Origin: an uncultured Rhodospirillales bacterium
Lineage (GTDB): Bacteria; Pseudomonadota; Alphaproteobacteria; Rhodospirillales; UBA2165
Length of the DNA stretch: 64,000 bases
Assembly (NCBI GenBank): GCA_913055735.1
Contig: CAJXKD010000001.1
Location: forward strand, 1,708,281 to 1,772,280
Direction: 5' to 3'
A program made the translations under genes and the position numbers. This document shows positions 45,038-55,000 of this stretch, in pieces. The number at the start of each line of letters is the position of its first letter. Position 1 is the first letter of the stretch. Below the pieces are notes generated by a model. The model was not told the origin of the DNA and did not search any database. It worked only from the letters and a program-made list of their open reading frames with translations.

Positions 45038-46807
45038 TCAATCGCCGACCGCGGCGCCCTCGCGGCGGGGATCGGCGCCGCCCGTGATGCCGTCCGCCGA
45101 AATCCGAATGGCGTGTAAGCCGCTGTTCAGTTCGCGCACATTAACCTCATGCCCGCGTGCTTCCAGGGCGCGTTGCAACGTTTCCGCCGGCGTGCCTTTT
45201 TCGAGATCGGTCGCCCCATTGCGGTTGACGACGTGCGGTGCGCTGACCGCCGCCTGCGGGTTCATACCCCAGTCGAGAACATTGAGGATCGTTTGGGAGA
45301 CGTAGCCGATAATGCGTGATCCGCCCGGCGATCCCACCGCGAGAACGGGTTTGCCGGATCCATCAAAGACGATGGTTGGGCTCATGGACGAGCGTGGCCG
45401 TTTGCCGGGTTCGACCCGGTTGGCGTAGGGCTGGCCGTCCTCATTGGCGGGCCGGAAGGAAAAATCCGTCAGCTGATTGTTGAGCAGAAAGCCGCGCACC
45501 ATCAATCCCGATCCGAAAGCGCTTTCGATGGAGGACGTCAGAGAAACGACATTTCCTTCTTTGTCGATGATGCTGAAGTGGGTTGTCGAGACACCTTTCT
45601 CCGTTGCCGAGGGGGCATAGGGGATTTCAGCGCGTTGATCGAGATCGCCGGGATGGGCGACACCCATGCTGCGGTCGCGATCGATTTCCTTGGCGCGCCG
45701 CGCGAGATAGCCGGGATCGATCAATTTCGCCGTTGGCACGAAGACGAAGTCGCTGTCGGCGACATAAACGTTGCGGTCGGCGAAGGCGAGCCGGCTCGCC
45801 TCGGCGATCAGATGCGCGGCCTCGGCGCTTTCCGGTTTCAACTTGGCCAAATCGAAATTCTGGAGAATGCCCAGAATCTGTAGGGTGGCGATACCGCCTG
45901 ACGTCGGTGGCGGCATGCCGCACACCACCCATTGACGATACAGCGAGCACAGAGGATCGCGTTTCTTGGCCTCATAGCTGAGGAGATCTTCCTCGGTCAT
46001 GCTACCCGGATTGAGGGTCACCCCCCGCACCGCATCGACGATGTCGGCGGCGACCGGTCCCCGGTAGAAGGCCTCGGGACCGAAATCGGCGATGAGCTTG
46101 AAGGTTTCCGCCAGCGGTTTATTGACCAGCTTCGTCCCGACCGGTTTCGGCGCACCGTCCTCGGTGAGGAAATAGCCGGAAGCTGTCGGGAATTTGTTGA
46201 TGTGGCTGTCGTCAGCGATCATCTGATGGAGGCGCGGCGACAGCTCGAAACCTTGTTCGGCGATCTTGATGGCGGGATCGAACAGTTTTCGCCAAGGAAG
46301 TTTACCGTGCTCCTTGTGCGCCAACTCGAGCAGACGCAACAGACCGGGCACGCCCACCGAAAGACCGCCGGGCACGGCGTCGAAAAAGGCCATGGGGGTG
46401 CCGTCGGCGTTGAGGAACATGGTTTCGCTGGCACCATCGGGGGCGGTTTCGCGGCCGTCATAGGCCTCGATGGCACCGGACTTGGCGGCATAGTGGACGA
46501 GGAAGCCACCACCCCCGATGCCGGAGGATTGGGGCTCCACCACATTGAGGACCATTTGCACGGCAATGGCCGCGTCAACGGCGCTGCCGCCCGCCCTTAA
46601 AATATCGAGGCCGGCTTGAGCGGCGAGGGGATTGGCGGCGGAGACCATTTGGGTCTTGGCGCGGGCGGGCGCGGGTCCCGAGGACTCTCTGGGCTGGGTG
46701 CTCGCGGTTCTATCGGGAGGAGGTGTCCCGCAGGCGGCGAGCGCCACCAATACAACCGCCAGAACTGGGCCGAAACGTTTGAATGGAAAAGAGAATATCT
46801 TGAACAT
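45038..46807 (-). CDS. ggt: Gamma-glutamyltransferase, predicted lipoprotein
   Basis: An N-terminal nucleophile hydrolase that cleaves glutathione and other gamma-glutamyl compounds outside the cytoplasm. The precursor self-cleaves before the catalytic threonine in GVSTTHFSIIDKEGN. Other hallmarks are AIAVQMVLNVVEPQSSGIGG, the LTSSIESAFGSGLMV block and VGSPGGSRIIGYVSQTIL. The start at 46807 is set by GGAGG just upstream. It exposes a lipobox (ALAAC, Cys26), so the enzyme is probably membrane-anchored rather than freely periplasmic. Length is 589 residues. Divergent from panB. Confidence 0.94.
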   Translation of the reverse strand: MFKIFSFPFKRFGPVLAVVLVALAACGTPPPDRTASTQPRESSGPAPARAKTQMVSAANPLAAQAGLDILRAGGSAVDAAIAVQMVLNVVEPQSSGIGGGGFLVHYAAKSGAIEAYDGRETAPDGASETMFLNADGTPMAFFDAVPGGLSVGVPGLLRLLELAHKEHGKLPWRKLFDPAIKIAEQGFELSPRLHQMIADDSHINKFPTASGYFLTEDGAPKPVGTKLVNKPLAETFKLIADFGPEAFYRGPVAADIVDAVRGVTLNPGSMTEEDLLSYEAKKRDPLCSLYRQWVVCGMPPPTSGGIATLQILGILQNFDLAKLKPESAEAAHLIAEASRLAFADRNVYVADSDFVFVPTAKLIDPGYLARRAKEIDRDRSMGVAHPGDLDQRAEIPYAPSATEKGVSTTHFSIIDKEGNVVSLTSSIESAFGSGLMVRGFLLNNQLTDFSFRPANEDGQPYANRVEPGKRPRSSMSPTIVFDGSGKPVLAVGSPGGSRIIGYVSQTILNVLDWGMNPQAAVSAPHVVNRNGATDLEKGTPAETLQRALEARGHEVNVRELNSGLHAIRISADGITGGADPRREGAAVGD

Positions 46808-46956
46808 GGGGCCGCCTCCGGCGCGAATAATGCCCGAGAATGCTGTATTGCGTAAAGGCGGGGTGTGCCCTGCGCGCGAACCGGATGACGAAACCCTAAT
46901 CGATATGCTATGTGTCCGTCTCTTTGCAGTGCACAATCGCGTGGTAAACAGTCCTA

Positions 46957-47796
46957 ATGAGCACACATTCCGGCAAAACGAAGCGAATCACCGTGCCCGA
47001 TATCGCGGCCCGGAAAGGGGGCGAACCGGTGGTTTGTCTGACCGCGTACTCGGCGCCGATGGCCAAACTGCTCGACCCGCACGTGGATCTATTCATCGTT
47101 GGCGATTCCATGGGAACGGCGCTGTACGGTCTCGACAGCACCTTGGGTGTGACTCTTGACATGGAAATAGCCCATGGCGCTGCCGTGGTGCGCGGCAGTT
47201 CGCGGGCCTGTGTGATCGTCGATATGCCCTTCGCGACATATCAGGAATCTCCTGAACAAGCGTTTCGCAACGGCGCCCGAGTGATGGCGGAAACCGGATG
47301 TGACGGCATCAAGCTCGAGGGCGGCACCGAAATGGCGGAAACTGTTCGCTTCCTCGTCGAACGCGGCATCCCCGTCATGGGGCACGTCGGTCTCACCCCG
47401 CAGTCGGTCAATGTGTTCGGCGGCTACCGCGCCCAGGGGCGCGATGAAAAGACGGCGGAGAAAATTCTCGCCGACGCGCGCGCGATCGCCGATGCCGGCG
47501 CCTTTTCCATGGTGATCGAAGGCGTGGTTGCCGATCTTGCCACCCGGATCACGCAGGCCGTTCCGGTGGTGACCATCGGTATCGGCGGGTCGCCGGACTG
47601 CGACGGCCAGGTTCTGGTCACCGAGGATGTGCTCGGCATCTTCACCGATTTCACACCCAAGTTCGTCAAACGATATGCCGAGTTGGGCGATGCCATCGGC
47701 CAGGCCGCTGCTGATTATGCCGCCGAGGTAAGAGCTCGCAAATTCCCCGGGCCGGAGCATTGCTACGGCACGAAGACAAACAACACGACGTCTTAG
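46957..47796 (+). CDS. panB: 3-methyl-2-oxobutanoate hydroxymethyltransferase
   Basis: Makes ketopantoate from 2-oxoisovalerate and methylene-tetrahydrofolate, the first step to pantothenate. Family motifs are [29 protein letters not shown] (metal Asp), [28 protein letters not shown] and MVIEGV (catalytic Glu). Length 279 is typical. It is 21 bases upstream of panC and divergent from ggt. Confidence 0.97.
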   Translation: MSTHSGKTKRITVPDIAARKGGEPVVCLTAYSAPMAKLLDPHVDLFIVGDSMGTALYGLDSTLGVTLDMEIAHGAAVVRGSSRACVIVDMPFATYQESPEQAFRNGARVMAETGCDGIKLEGGTEMAETVRFLVERGIPVMGHVGLTPQSVNVFGGYRAQGRDEKTAEKILADARAIADAGAFSMVIEGVVADLATRITQAVPVVTIGIGGSPDCDGQVLVTEDVLGIFTDFTPKFVKRYAELGDAIGQAAADYAAEVRARKFPGPEHCYGTKTNNTTS

Positions 47797-47817
47797 GGTC
47801 ATCGGGGATCACGGGCC

Positions 47818-48681
47818 TTGGACGCCGGCAAAACCTCTCTCGATATCGTCCGGTCGGTTTCCGATTTACGGGGCAAAGTGCGCGGCTGGCGCGCGGCCGG
47901 CGAAACGGTCGGTCTTGTCCCTACCATGGGCGCCTTGCACGACGGCCATTTTTCCCTGGTCGAGGCATCGCTCACGGGAACAGACCGCACCTGCGTGACG
48001 TTGTTCGTCAATCCCAAGCAATTTGGCGAGGGCGAGGATTTCGAGGTCTATCCCCGGGATGAAGCCACCGACGCCCAGGCATTGGCGGCGCGCGGCGCGC
48101 ATCTTCTGTTCGCGCCCGGGGTCAAGGACATGTACCCCGAAGGCTTTGCGTCCAGCGTTTCGGTTCCGGGGATCGGCGATGTCCTTGAAGGGGAGTTCCG
48201 GCCCGGCTTTTTTACCGGCGTCGCCACCGTGGTCACCAAGTTGCTGCTGCAGGCGCTGCCCGACAAAGCCTATTTCGGAGAGAAGGATTATCAACAACTG
48301 TGCGTCATCCGGCGCATGACCGCCGATCTCGATATTCCCGTCGAGATTGTCGGTTGCCCTATCGTTCGCGAGTCCGACGGGCTCGCGCTCTCTTCCCGTA
48401 ACGCGTACCTCTCCGCCGACGAGCGCGAGGTCGCGCCTGCTCTTCATCAGGTGTTACAGGAAACGGCAAGCCGCGTTTCCGGCGGCGCCGATCCTGCCGC
48501 CGCGGGTGAGGACGGCGCGGCGGCACTGCGCCAGCGGGGGTTTGCCAAAGTGGACTATATAAGTGTCCGGGACGCCGAAACCCTGGCGGTTCCGGACGGG
48601 TCGGACCGCCCGCTACGAGTTCTTGGGGCCGCTTGGCTCGGCAGAACCCGCCTGATCGACAATATCGCAATAGATTGTTGA
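47818..48681 (+). CDS. panC: Pantothenate synthetase
   Basis: Joins pantoate and beta-alanine using ATP. The 287 residues contain GLVPTMGALHDGHFSLVEAS (with the HxGH-type nucleotide motif), LFVNPKQFGEGEDFEVYPRD, FGEKDYQQLCVIRRM and SDGLALSSRNAYL (KMSKS equivalent). The start is TTG at 47818, preceded by GGGGAT. It forms an operon with panB. Confidence 0.96.
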   Translation: MDAGKTSLDIVRSVSDLRGKVRGWRAAGETVGLVPTMGALHDGHFSLVEASLTGTDRTCVTLFVNPKQFGEGEDFEVYPRDEATDAQALAARGAHLLFAPGVKDMYPEGFASSVSVPGIGDVLEGEFRPGFFTGVATVVTKLLLQALPDKAYFGEKDYQQLCVIRRMTADLDIPVEIVGCPIVRESDGLALSSRNAYLSADEREVAPALHQVLQETASRVSGGADPAAAGEDGAAALRQRGFAKVDYISVRDAETLAVPDGSDRPLRVLGAAWLGRTRLIDNIAIDC

Positions 48682-48728
48682 GGATTACCGCTTAGCGTCC
48701 TTCCTGACGGTCACCGCAGGACAGGGAT

Positions 48729-49469
48729 ATGAGCGGCGCAAGCGACCCAATTCGGATTTTCATCGGCTACGATCCGCGCGAAGCGGTGGCTTTCCACGTG
48801 CTTTCCCATTCCATCCAACGCCGGGCCAGCGTGCCGGTGTCGATTACGCCGCTGATGCTGTCCCAGTTGGACGGATTGATGTGGCGGTCCCGGCACAAGC
48901 TGCAATCGACCGATTTTTCCTTTTCGCGCTTCCTGACGCCCTATCTGAGCGGCTATAGCGGCTGGTCTCTGTTCATGGACTGCGACATGCTGGTGTTGGA
49001 CGATATCGCCGACTTGTGGGCGCTGCGTGATGACGCGTATGCGGTGCAGGTGGTCAAGCACGAGCATATGCCGCCCGAAGCGACTAAGTTTCTTCACCAG
49101 CCGCAAACGGCCTATGAAAAGAAGAATTGGTCGAGCGTCATGCTGTTCAACAATGCCGAATGTGCGGCGCTGACGCCGGACTACGTGAATTCGGCCTCGG
49201 GGTTGGAATTACACCGCTTCCATTGGTTGGCCGGGGATCACCTCATCGGCGATCTGCCCCACCGCTGGAATCATCTCGTCGATTACGATCCTGAGGTTCC
49301 GGTGTCGGAGGTGTCCAACCTCCATTTCACCACGGGCGGCCCTTATTTCGACGAGTACCGCAATTGCGGCTATGCGGAGGAATGGTTCGCCGAACGGGAC
49401 CGGATGCTGCATGCCGGCGTGCAAGAGGGGCCGGCGCTTAAGCTCGTCTCCCGCCGCGCGACGATTTAG
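48729..49469 (+). CDS. Glycosyltransferase, GT-A type (family 8-like)
   Basis: A 246-residue cytoplasmic glycosyltransferase-like protein. The nucleotide-sugar fold starts IRIFIGYDPREAVAFHVLSH. The metal-binding DxD is MDCDMLVLDDI (about residues 79-89), and SNLHFTTGGPYFDEYRN near the C-terminus resembles the conserved late motif of these proteins. No partner polysaccharide genes are adjacent. The acceptor is unknown. Its end overlaps the convergent EamA gene by 4 bases. Confidence 0.78.
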   Translation: MSGASDPIRIFIGYDPREAVAFHVLSHSIQRRASVPVSITPLMLSQLDGLMWRSRHKLQSTDFSFSRFLTPYLSGYSGWSLFMDCDMLVLDDIADLWALRDDAYAVQVVKHEHMPPEATKFLHQPQTAYEKKNWSSVMLFNNAECAALTPDYVNSASGLELHRFHWLAGDHLIGDLPHRWNHLVDYDPEVPVSEVSNLHFTTGGPYFDEYRNCGYAEEWFAERDRMLHAGVQEGPALKLVSRRATI

Positions 49470-50353
49470 CGGCGCCGGGACGGCAGCAGCACCAACGCGA
49501 GCGCGGCACATACCAGAACCAAGGCGCCGATCTCGCGCAGCCCGATCACCTCTCCCAGAACGATAGCACCGCTGATCACCGCAACGACGGGGATAATCTG
49601 TGTGCTTACGGAGGCAACGGAGATGGGAACCCATCCGACGATCTTGAACCAGGCGAACTGGCAGAACACCACCGGGATCGTCAGCACATAGAGGGTCGAC
49701 CAAACAGCGGCGGCCGACACGGGTTCCAGGTGCGGGACATCGACCACGATGGCAACCGCGGTAATCGGCAGCCCGCCGATCAGCAATTGCCAGCCGGCAA
49801 GGGATAAGGGTGGTAGTTGCCAGACGGTGCGTTTTTGAATAACCGTTCCGGCGCCCCACGAAATTGCGCTGCCGAACATAAACAGCGTTCCCAGCGGCGA
49901 GATGGCGAAGATACCGAACTCCCCGGAAAGAAGCACGGCCATACCGGCCAGCCCGAGGACAAGACCGGCCAGGCGTTGAAGGGTGATGCGCTCGCTCGCG
50001 AACGCGACACCGAAAATGACAGCCCACAGGGGCATCGTATAAGCGATGATCGAGGCGTGTCCCGACTCCAAAAGGCGCAGTCCTTGCGCGCTAAACACGT
50101 GCCAGCCGGTGACGTTGAACAGTGCCGCGACGAGCAGAGGGCGCCATTGCCCATTGGGCAGCCTCACGCCTTCCTTCATCAAGGCCGCAAGGCTGAATAG
50201 AAACAAACCGGCAAAAGGCGCGATCAACCCCCTGAACATCCAAGGCGGAATTTCCGTCAGGGCGATTTTCATAAACGGCCAGGCGGTTCCCCATCCCAGC
50301 GTGAGGGCGGCGAGAAGGACGAGCCCGGCCGGCGGCAAACTGTCTGACTTCAT
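49466..50353 (-). CDS. EamA-family (DMT superfamily) transporter
   Basis: A 295-residue inner-membrane carrier with ten predicted helices in two EamA repeats. The first begins LGWGTAWPFMKIALTEIPPW, and the second contains SAISWGAGTVIQKRTVWQLP and SVASVSTQIIPVVAVISGAI. This is a typical drug/metabolite exporter with no assigned substrate. It lies downstream of the OmpA-like lipoprotein gene on the same strand but beyond a terminator. Confidence 0.87.
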   Translation of the reverse strand: MKSDSLPPAGLVLLAALTLGWGTAWPFMKIALTEIPPWMFRGLIAPFAGLFLFSLAALMKEGVRLPNGQWRPLLVAALFNVTGWHVFSAQGLRLLESGHASIIAYTMPLWAVIFGVAFASERITLQRLAGLVLGLAGMAVLLSGEFGIFAISPLGTLFMFGSAISWGAGTVIQKRTVWQLPPLSLAGWQLLIGGLPITAVAIVVDVPHLEPVSAAAVWSTLYVLTIPVVFCQFAWFKIVGWVPISVASVSTQIIPVVAVISGAIVLGEVIGLREIGALVLVCAALALVLLPSRRR

Positions 50354-50397
50354 GCGGCTGCTTCGGCGGTTGCGATACGGGCCATCTGCTCAAATGA

Positions 50398-50425
50398 AAA
50401 CCGCGCCGATGAAACGGCGCGGTTT
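50398..50425 (-). terminator. Intrinsic terminator after the OmpA-like lipoprotein gene
   Basis: An 11-bp perfect stem (AAACCGCGCCG with CGGCGCGGTTT) and a 6-base loop end in a TTTT run on the minus strand, 22 bases past the stop at 50448. It separates this gene from the downstream EamA gene. Confidence 0.8.
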
Positions 50426-50447
50426 CCGGCTGTTTCGGCAGCCATGT

Positions 50448-51644
50448 TTAGTTCAGATACAGGTGAACTTCGTTGTTCTGGGCTTGCGCGCTGGTTTGCG
50501 CCGAGATGTTCACCCGTTGCGCCGGCAGGCCCATGCTTTGCAGGGTCCGTAAGACCGCTTCGGCGTTGCGGCGCGCCTGGTTGGCATCGAGCGCCCGGCG
50601 GGCGTTGTCGCCGGTTGCCGGTGAAACGGCCACGAGTTCGAAGGTCGCGTTCGGCCGGCGCTCCAACGCGCGGCTGACGGCGCTGTAAAGGGCCTGTTCA
50701 TAGGCGACATTCTGACGATCGAAGCGAATTACGACCAAGGGCCGGCGTCCGGCGAGTGACCGCGACGGCGACAGTGCCGAGCGCGCGTTCGGGCTCCCGG
50801 CGGCGCCCAAGGCCCGGTTTGTCAGGCTGGCACCGAGGATTTCACCGCTCTTGATGGATTCGGACAGCGTGTTCAGATTGCTGCGTTCCGTGGCGACATA
50901 GTTGGTTTGCCGCTGAATATCTTCGCTCAGCTCTTTGAGCAGACGGTCGACCAGCACCACGGTGCGGTCAACTTCGTCCTGGAGGATGGCGAGTTGCTGA
51001 TGATCCTCGTCGATGGCGCCGGAAATACGGAAGGCGGCGCGCGTGTTTTCGGCGAGGAAGGCAGCCAAGGTGGCATCCGAGGTCACGCTGTTGGTGATGT
51101 CGTTCATCCTGGAGATGTCGGCGCCGATCTTATCGAGGTCCGAGACGGCCTGGTTGTATTGCTCGACCAGGATCGGGTTGCCCGGCGTCGTGCCCACTTG
51201 CAGGCGGGCGTTGATCGCCGCGACGGCGCCGTGATAGCGCTGTGAATCCTGAACCGTGCGGGCGCGGATTTGCTGCAAATCCGTGTTGTTGCGCGACACG
51301 TTGCCCTGCAAACGGCGTAATTCGTTACGGAGTTCCACGACCTTCTTGCCGACGAAGGTGCCCGATTCCCGGCCGGACGTGACGCCGGGGGTCTGGAAAT
51401 TGGTGGTGCCCAGCTGCGGCGGTTGCTGCACCTGGACCTGGGGCGCGGGTTGTGCCGGCTGCATCGGCGGCGGTGGCGGAGCGGCCTGGGCCTGTTGAGG
51501 GGCGGGGGCTTGTTGCTCAGACTGTTCGCTTCCGACTGGGTCTTCGCCGGTGAGCGACGGCCACAATGACTCGGTTGCGAAGGAACATCCACTCAGCAAC
51601 AACGCCGCGCCGAAAACTATCGGCCGAATCGTCTTAGACTCCAT
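50448..51644 (-). CDS. Lipoprotein with coiled coil and OmpA-like C-terminal domain
   Basis: A 398-residue envelope lipoprotein. The lipobox is LLLSGC (Cys20). A Pro/Gln-rich linker (about 45-90) follows, then a long helical region (105-280) likely to form a coiled coil. A C-terminal domain (295-398) is similar to OmpA-type peptidoglycan-binding domains, ending NQARRNAEAVLRTLQSMGLP. The order suggests a tether from a membrane to peptidoglycan, but the C-terminal match is loose and function is unassigned. The ATG at 51644 is chosen to give a proper signal peptide. Confidence 0.8.
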   Translation of the reverse strand: MESKTIRPIVFGAALLLSGCSFATESLWPSLTGEDPVGSEQSEQQAPAPQQAQAAPPPPPMQPAQPAPQVQVQQPPQLGTTNFQTPGVTSGRESGTFVGKKVVELRNELRRLQGNVSRNNTDLQQIRARTVQDSQRYHGAVAAINARLQVGTTPGNPILVEQYNQAVSDLDKIGADISRMNDITNSVTSDATLAAFLAENTRAAFRISGAIDEDHQQLAILQDEVDRTVVLVDRLLKELSEDIQRQTNYVATERSNLNTLSESIKSGEILGASLTNRALGAAGSPNARSALSPSRSLAGRRPLVVIRFDRQNVAYEQALYSAVSRALERRPNATFELVAVSPATGDNARRALDANQARRNAEAVLRTLQSMGLPAQRVNISAQTSAQAQNNEVHLYLN

Positions 51645-51827
51645 TGCGCAGCGCACCTTTTTGAATGATGAGAAACCCGGACGAATCAAGAGATTAGAAA
51701 ACAGAAGTAAACGCCCCCTAAAGAATTTTCAAGATATTAACGAAACCCCGACTCCGCGACAAGCGTGGATACCCGAACCATTTTGTCCACATTTCTCGTG
51801 TATTGTCGGTCAATGATCAGCCTGGGA

Positions 51828-51860
51828 TCGGCCAATGGTCGGCCAATGGTCGGCTTGGGG
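51828..51860. repeat. Short tandem repeat, 11-base unit
   Basis: TCGGCCAATGG occurs at 51828 and 51839, followed by a degenerate third copy from 51850. It lies in the 298-base stretch between the OmpA-like lipoprotein gene and the tRNA. I see no gene in that stretch. A weak promoter candidate for the tRNA (TTGCGC, 17 bases, TAGTGT) lies at about 51881-51909. Confidence 0.6.
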
Positions 51861-51942
51861 TCAACATGTGCGGCATTCTACTTGCGCAGGAGGAGTGATT
51901 TGAATAGTGTCCCCTCCCGCCGGGCGGAAGTCCGCGCACCAA

Positions 51943-52019
51943 GCGCCCGTAGCTCAATTGGATAGAGCGTCTGACTACGGATCAGGAGGTTGGGGGTTCG
52001 AGTCCTCCCGGGCGCGCCA
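51943..52019 (+). tRNA. tRNA-Arg, anticodon ACG
   Basis: A complete 77-base cloverleaf including the encoded CCA. The acceptor stem GCGCCCG pairs with CGGGCGC, the D-arm is GCTC/GAGC, and the anticodon stem TCTGA/TCAGG encloses the loop CTACGGA with anticodon ACG. The T-arm has loop TTCGAGT. It decodes CGU and, with inosine, CGC/CGA. Its 3' end is repeated at 56350, marking the likely insertion point of an island. Confidence 0.96.
51996..52015. repeat. Left copy of a 20-bp direct repeat in the tRNA-Arg 3' end (attL-like)
   Basis: GTTCGAGTCCTCCCGGGCGC in the T-arm and acceptor of tRNA-Arg is repeated exactly at 56350-56369. Integrative elements commonly use tRNA 3' ends as attachment sites and restore the gene on insertion. 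The repeats bracket only the RND efflux pair. Confidence 0.7.
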
Positions 52020-52042
52020 TTTTTCTTAGTAGTTAGTAGATA

Positions 52043-55000
52043 TTAGCCGGTAGGCCGCGGTGCCTGTGATACGGCGTCAGCAACACCGTCGGTGTTGATC
52101 CTGAAAAACAGCGTATAGAGCACAGGGACGAAACCCAGCGTAAATAGAGTCGCGACGATCAACCCTATCGCGATGACGCTGGCCATTCCGTAGAACAATG
52201 CTCCCCCGAACAGAATGAGAGGAACCAAGCCCAAGACAGTGGTTAGGGTTGTCATCAGGATCGGACGCAAACGGGCGAGGCAGGCTGTGACTATTGCATC
52301 TAGAGCGTCGCGACCCGCCCGCTCCTCGATCTGAATGCGGTCGATCAAAACGATGCCATTGTTGATCAGGATACCGGCGAGGCTAAACAGGCCAAGTATT
52401 ACCATGAAGCCGAAGGGTGCATTCATGACGATCAATCCCAGGACGCCGCCTATCAAGATGAGCGGAATGGTGACGATTATGATCGTTCCCTTTCGGAACG
52501 AATTGAACTGGCCAACAAGTAGGACGATGATTCCGGCGAGGGCCAGAGGAAGCAGTCCAAATAGGTTTTGATTGGCCTCTGCTTGATCCTCGATCTCGCC
52601 GCCAATCTCCAGTTTGTGACCGGCGGGTAGGTCGAGCGCGTTAAGGGCAGGTTGGATAAGTTCCAGCAGCTTCGGCGCCGGTAGGTTAGGGTTTCGCGCC
52701 TCAACGGTCACGGTCCGTACCTGATTTCTGCGCTTGATTCGGCTGTGCCGCCATTCCGCGTTGATTGTCGCGACTTGGCCCAGGGACACAAAACTATCGG
52801 ACGAAGATGAGTAGACTTGTACTTGGCCGAGGCTGGACAGCGAAAATCTCAGATCGTCGTTTCCTCTGACCACAATGGGAATAATTCTGTCACCCTCGCG
52901 GTAGTCACTGATTGCCAGTCCAGCGAATGTGGTATTTAAAGCGCTCGCGACATCGCTTGAGGTAACGCCCGCGCGACGTGCCCTCACCTGGTCGACATCC
53001 GCGACCAGGGACAGCACCTTATTCTCCCAATCTTGCTCAATGCCGACCGTCCCTTCGATTTCATGAAGTGCGTTGACGAGCTTGCCCGCCGCTTGGGTTA
53101 AGGCGTCTTGGTTGACGCCAACCAGGCGAATTTGGATTAGGCCCGGTTCCGACGAGCCGAACCACATTTTCTTTGCGTCTACCAATCCAGTCGGCATGTT
53201 CTGATCGGCGAAGGAATTGATCCTCCCTATCAGCGTACTCACATCGGCCGCCGAGCTGGTGTTGACCAAGACGAAGGCGTGATGGGGGTCGGGATCGACG
53301 GGCGACAAGGCCAAGAAAAACCTGGGGCCGCCGAATCCTACATAAGCGATGTTACTTGTTATTTCTGGATTTGCGGACTTATCGGATAACCAGGAAGTCA
53401 GTTTCCTCAATTGCCTTTCTGTCTCACGGACATCCGTTCCCGCTTCAAAATCCAAATAGACGAGGAGTTGATTTCGGTCGCCCAATGGAAAGAACTCGGT
53501 CCTGATCGTTCCTAAGGCAAGGACCGCGATTACAAGCAGTCCGATCAAGGAACCGATCGAAGCAAGGCGCCAGCGCAGGAATGCGAATAATACTTTCCGA
53601 TAAAGCCTGTAGATAAATCCGTCATAAGAGGGCCCCTTTTGATCGGCCGCCTGAGGAGAAACCCGCATAAACCAGGCGCACATAGCTGGTGTGACGGTCA
53701 TGGAAAGAAGCCAGGACGCGAGTAGCAGGATCGCAACCACCTGAGCCAGGGATCGGACGAACTCTCCAGTGGCGCCATCTATTAACAACATGGGCAGAAA
53801 GGCAAAGATCGTTGTTAGAGATGACGTTAGAAGCGGTATCGCGAGTGTCCTGCCCGCCTGAATCGCGGCGTCGGATCGCCCAACGCCTTGTTCAAGACGT
53901 GCCCTGATATCCTCCGCAACAACAATGCCATTATCCACGAGCATGCCGAGCGCGATGATCGTCGCGGCGATCGACATCCGTTGGAGTTCGACGTCAAAGG
54001 CGCGCATCACAATGATGCCCAGGAGCATCGTCAAGGGAACGAAAGAGCCGACAATCAGCCCCGTCCGCAAACCCAGGAAGAGCATGACAACCACAAGCAC
54101 AATAGCCAAAGTCTGATAAACGTTGCTGACGGCGCTACCGACGGCGGCGGCGATTAGCTCCGGTTGGAAAGTGGCGTATTCTAGGACGTATCCGATCGGT
54201 AATTCGCTCTGGATGTCCGTGATGAGTGCCGTCAAGCGCTTGCCGAACTCGACATTGTTTGTGCCTTCGACCGTCGAGACCGAGATCACGATGGTGGGGC
54301 GGTTGTTGAAGTAAGCCGGGAACTGCGGTGGATCGACAAGGCTGCGGCGGACGGATACGACATCGCCGAGGGTCAGAACCCGATCGGTTTCGGGAATGCG
54401 AAACACGGTATTCCGGATTTCATCAACGGAAGACAGATTGCCGGAAGGCTCGATAATTAAAGTCCGGCCGTCGGAGACAATTTGGCCGCCGGGCTCGACA
54501 ATGTTCTGATTTGCCAGCGCTCCAAAAACGTCCCGCGGGGACAATTCAAGTTGCGCATACTCCGAAGGGTCTAGTTCCAGGTATATGCGTTCGTCCTGAA
54601 TCCCAATTAGCTCAACTTTTTTTACGCCGGTCAGAGTATAGACCTGATCGCGAATCTCTCTGGCAACGTCGTGCATCTCCCCGAGCGAAAACCCATCCGC
54701 CCAAAGCGCGATGGTTGCGACCGCTGTCAGCCCCACATCGTCGCTAACCGAGGGCCCAATCGTGCCGTCGGGAAGTTCCCGCTTTAGATCGTCTGCTTTG
54801 TTCCGAATGTCCTGAAAAATCGGCTCCAGGGTTGTAAACCGGTCGTGTATGTCGAGCTTCACCTGGCTCGAACCGGTCTTGGAGATAGAGTTAATTTCAT
54901 CGATCTCCGCGATCTCCCGCATTGCCGATTCGATGGGTTTGGTGATCAGTTCCTCTACCCGATCAGGTGACATGCCGGGAAAGGAAGCCGATATCTCGAC

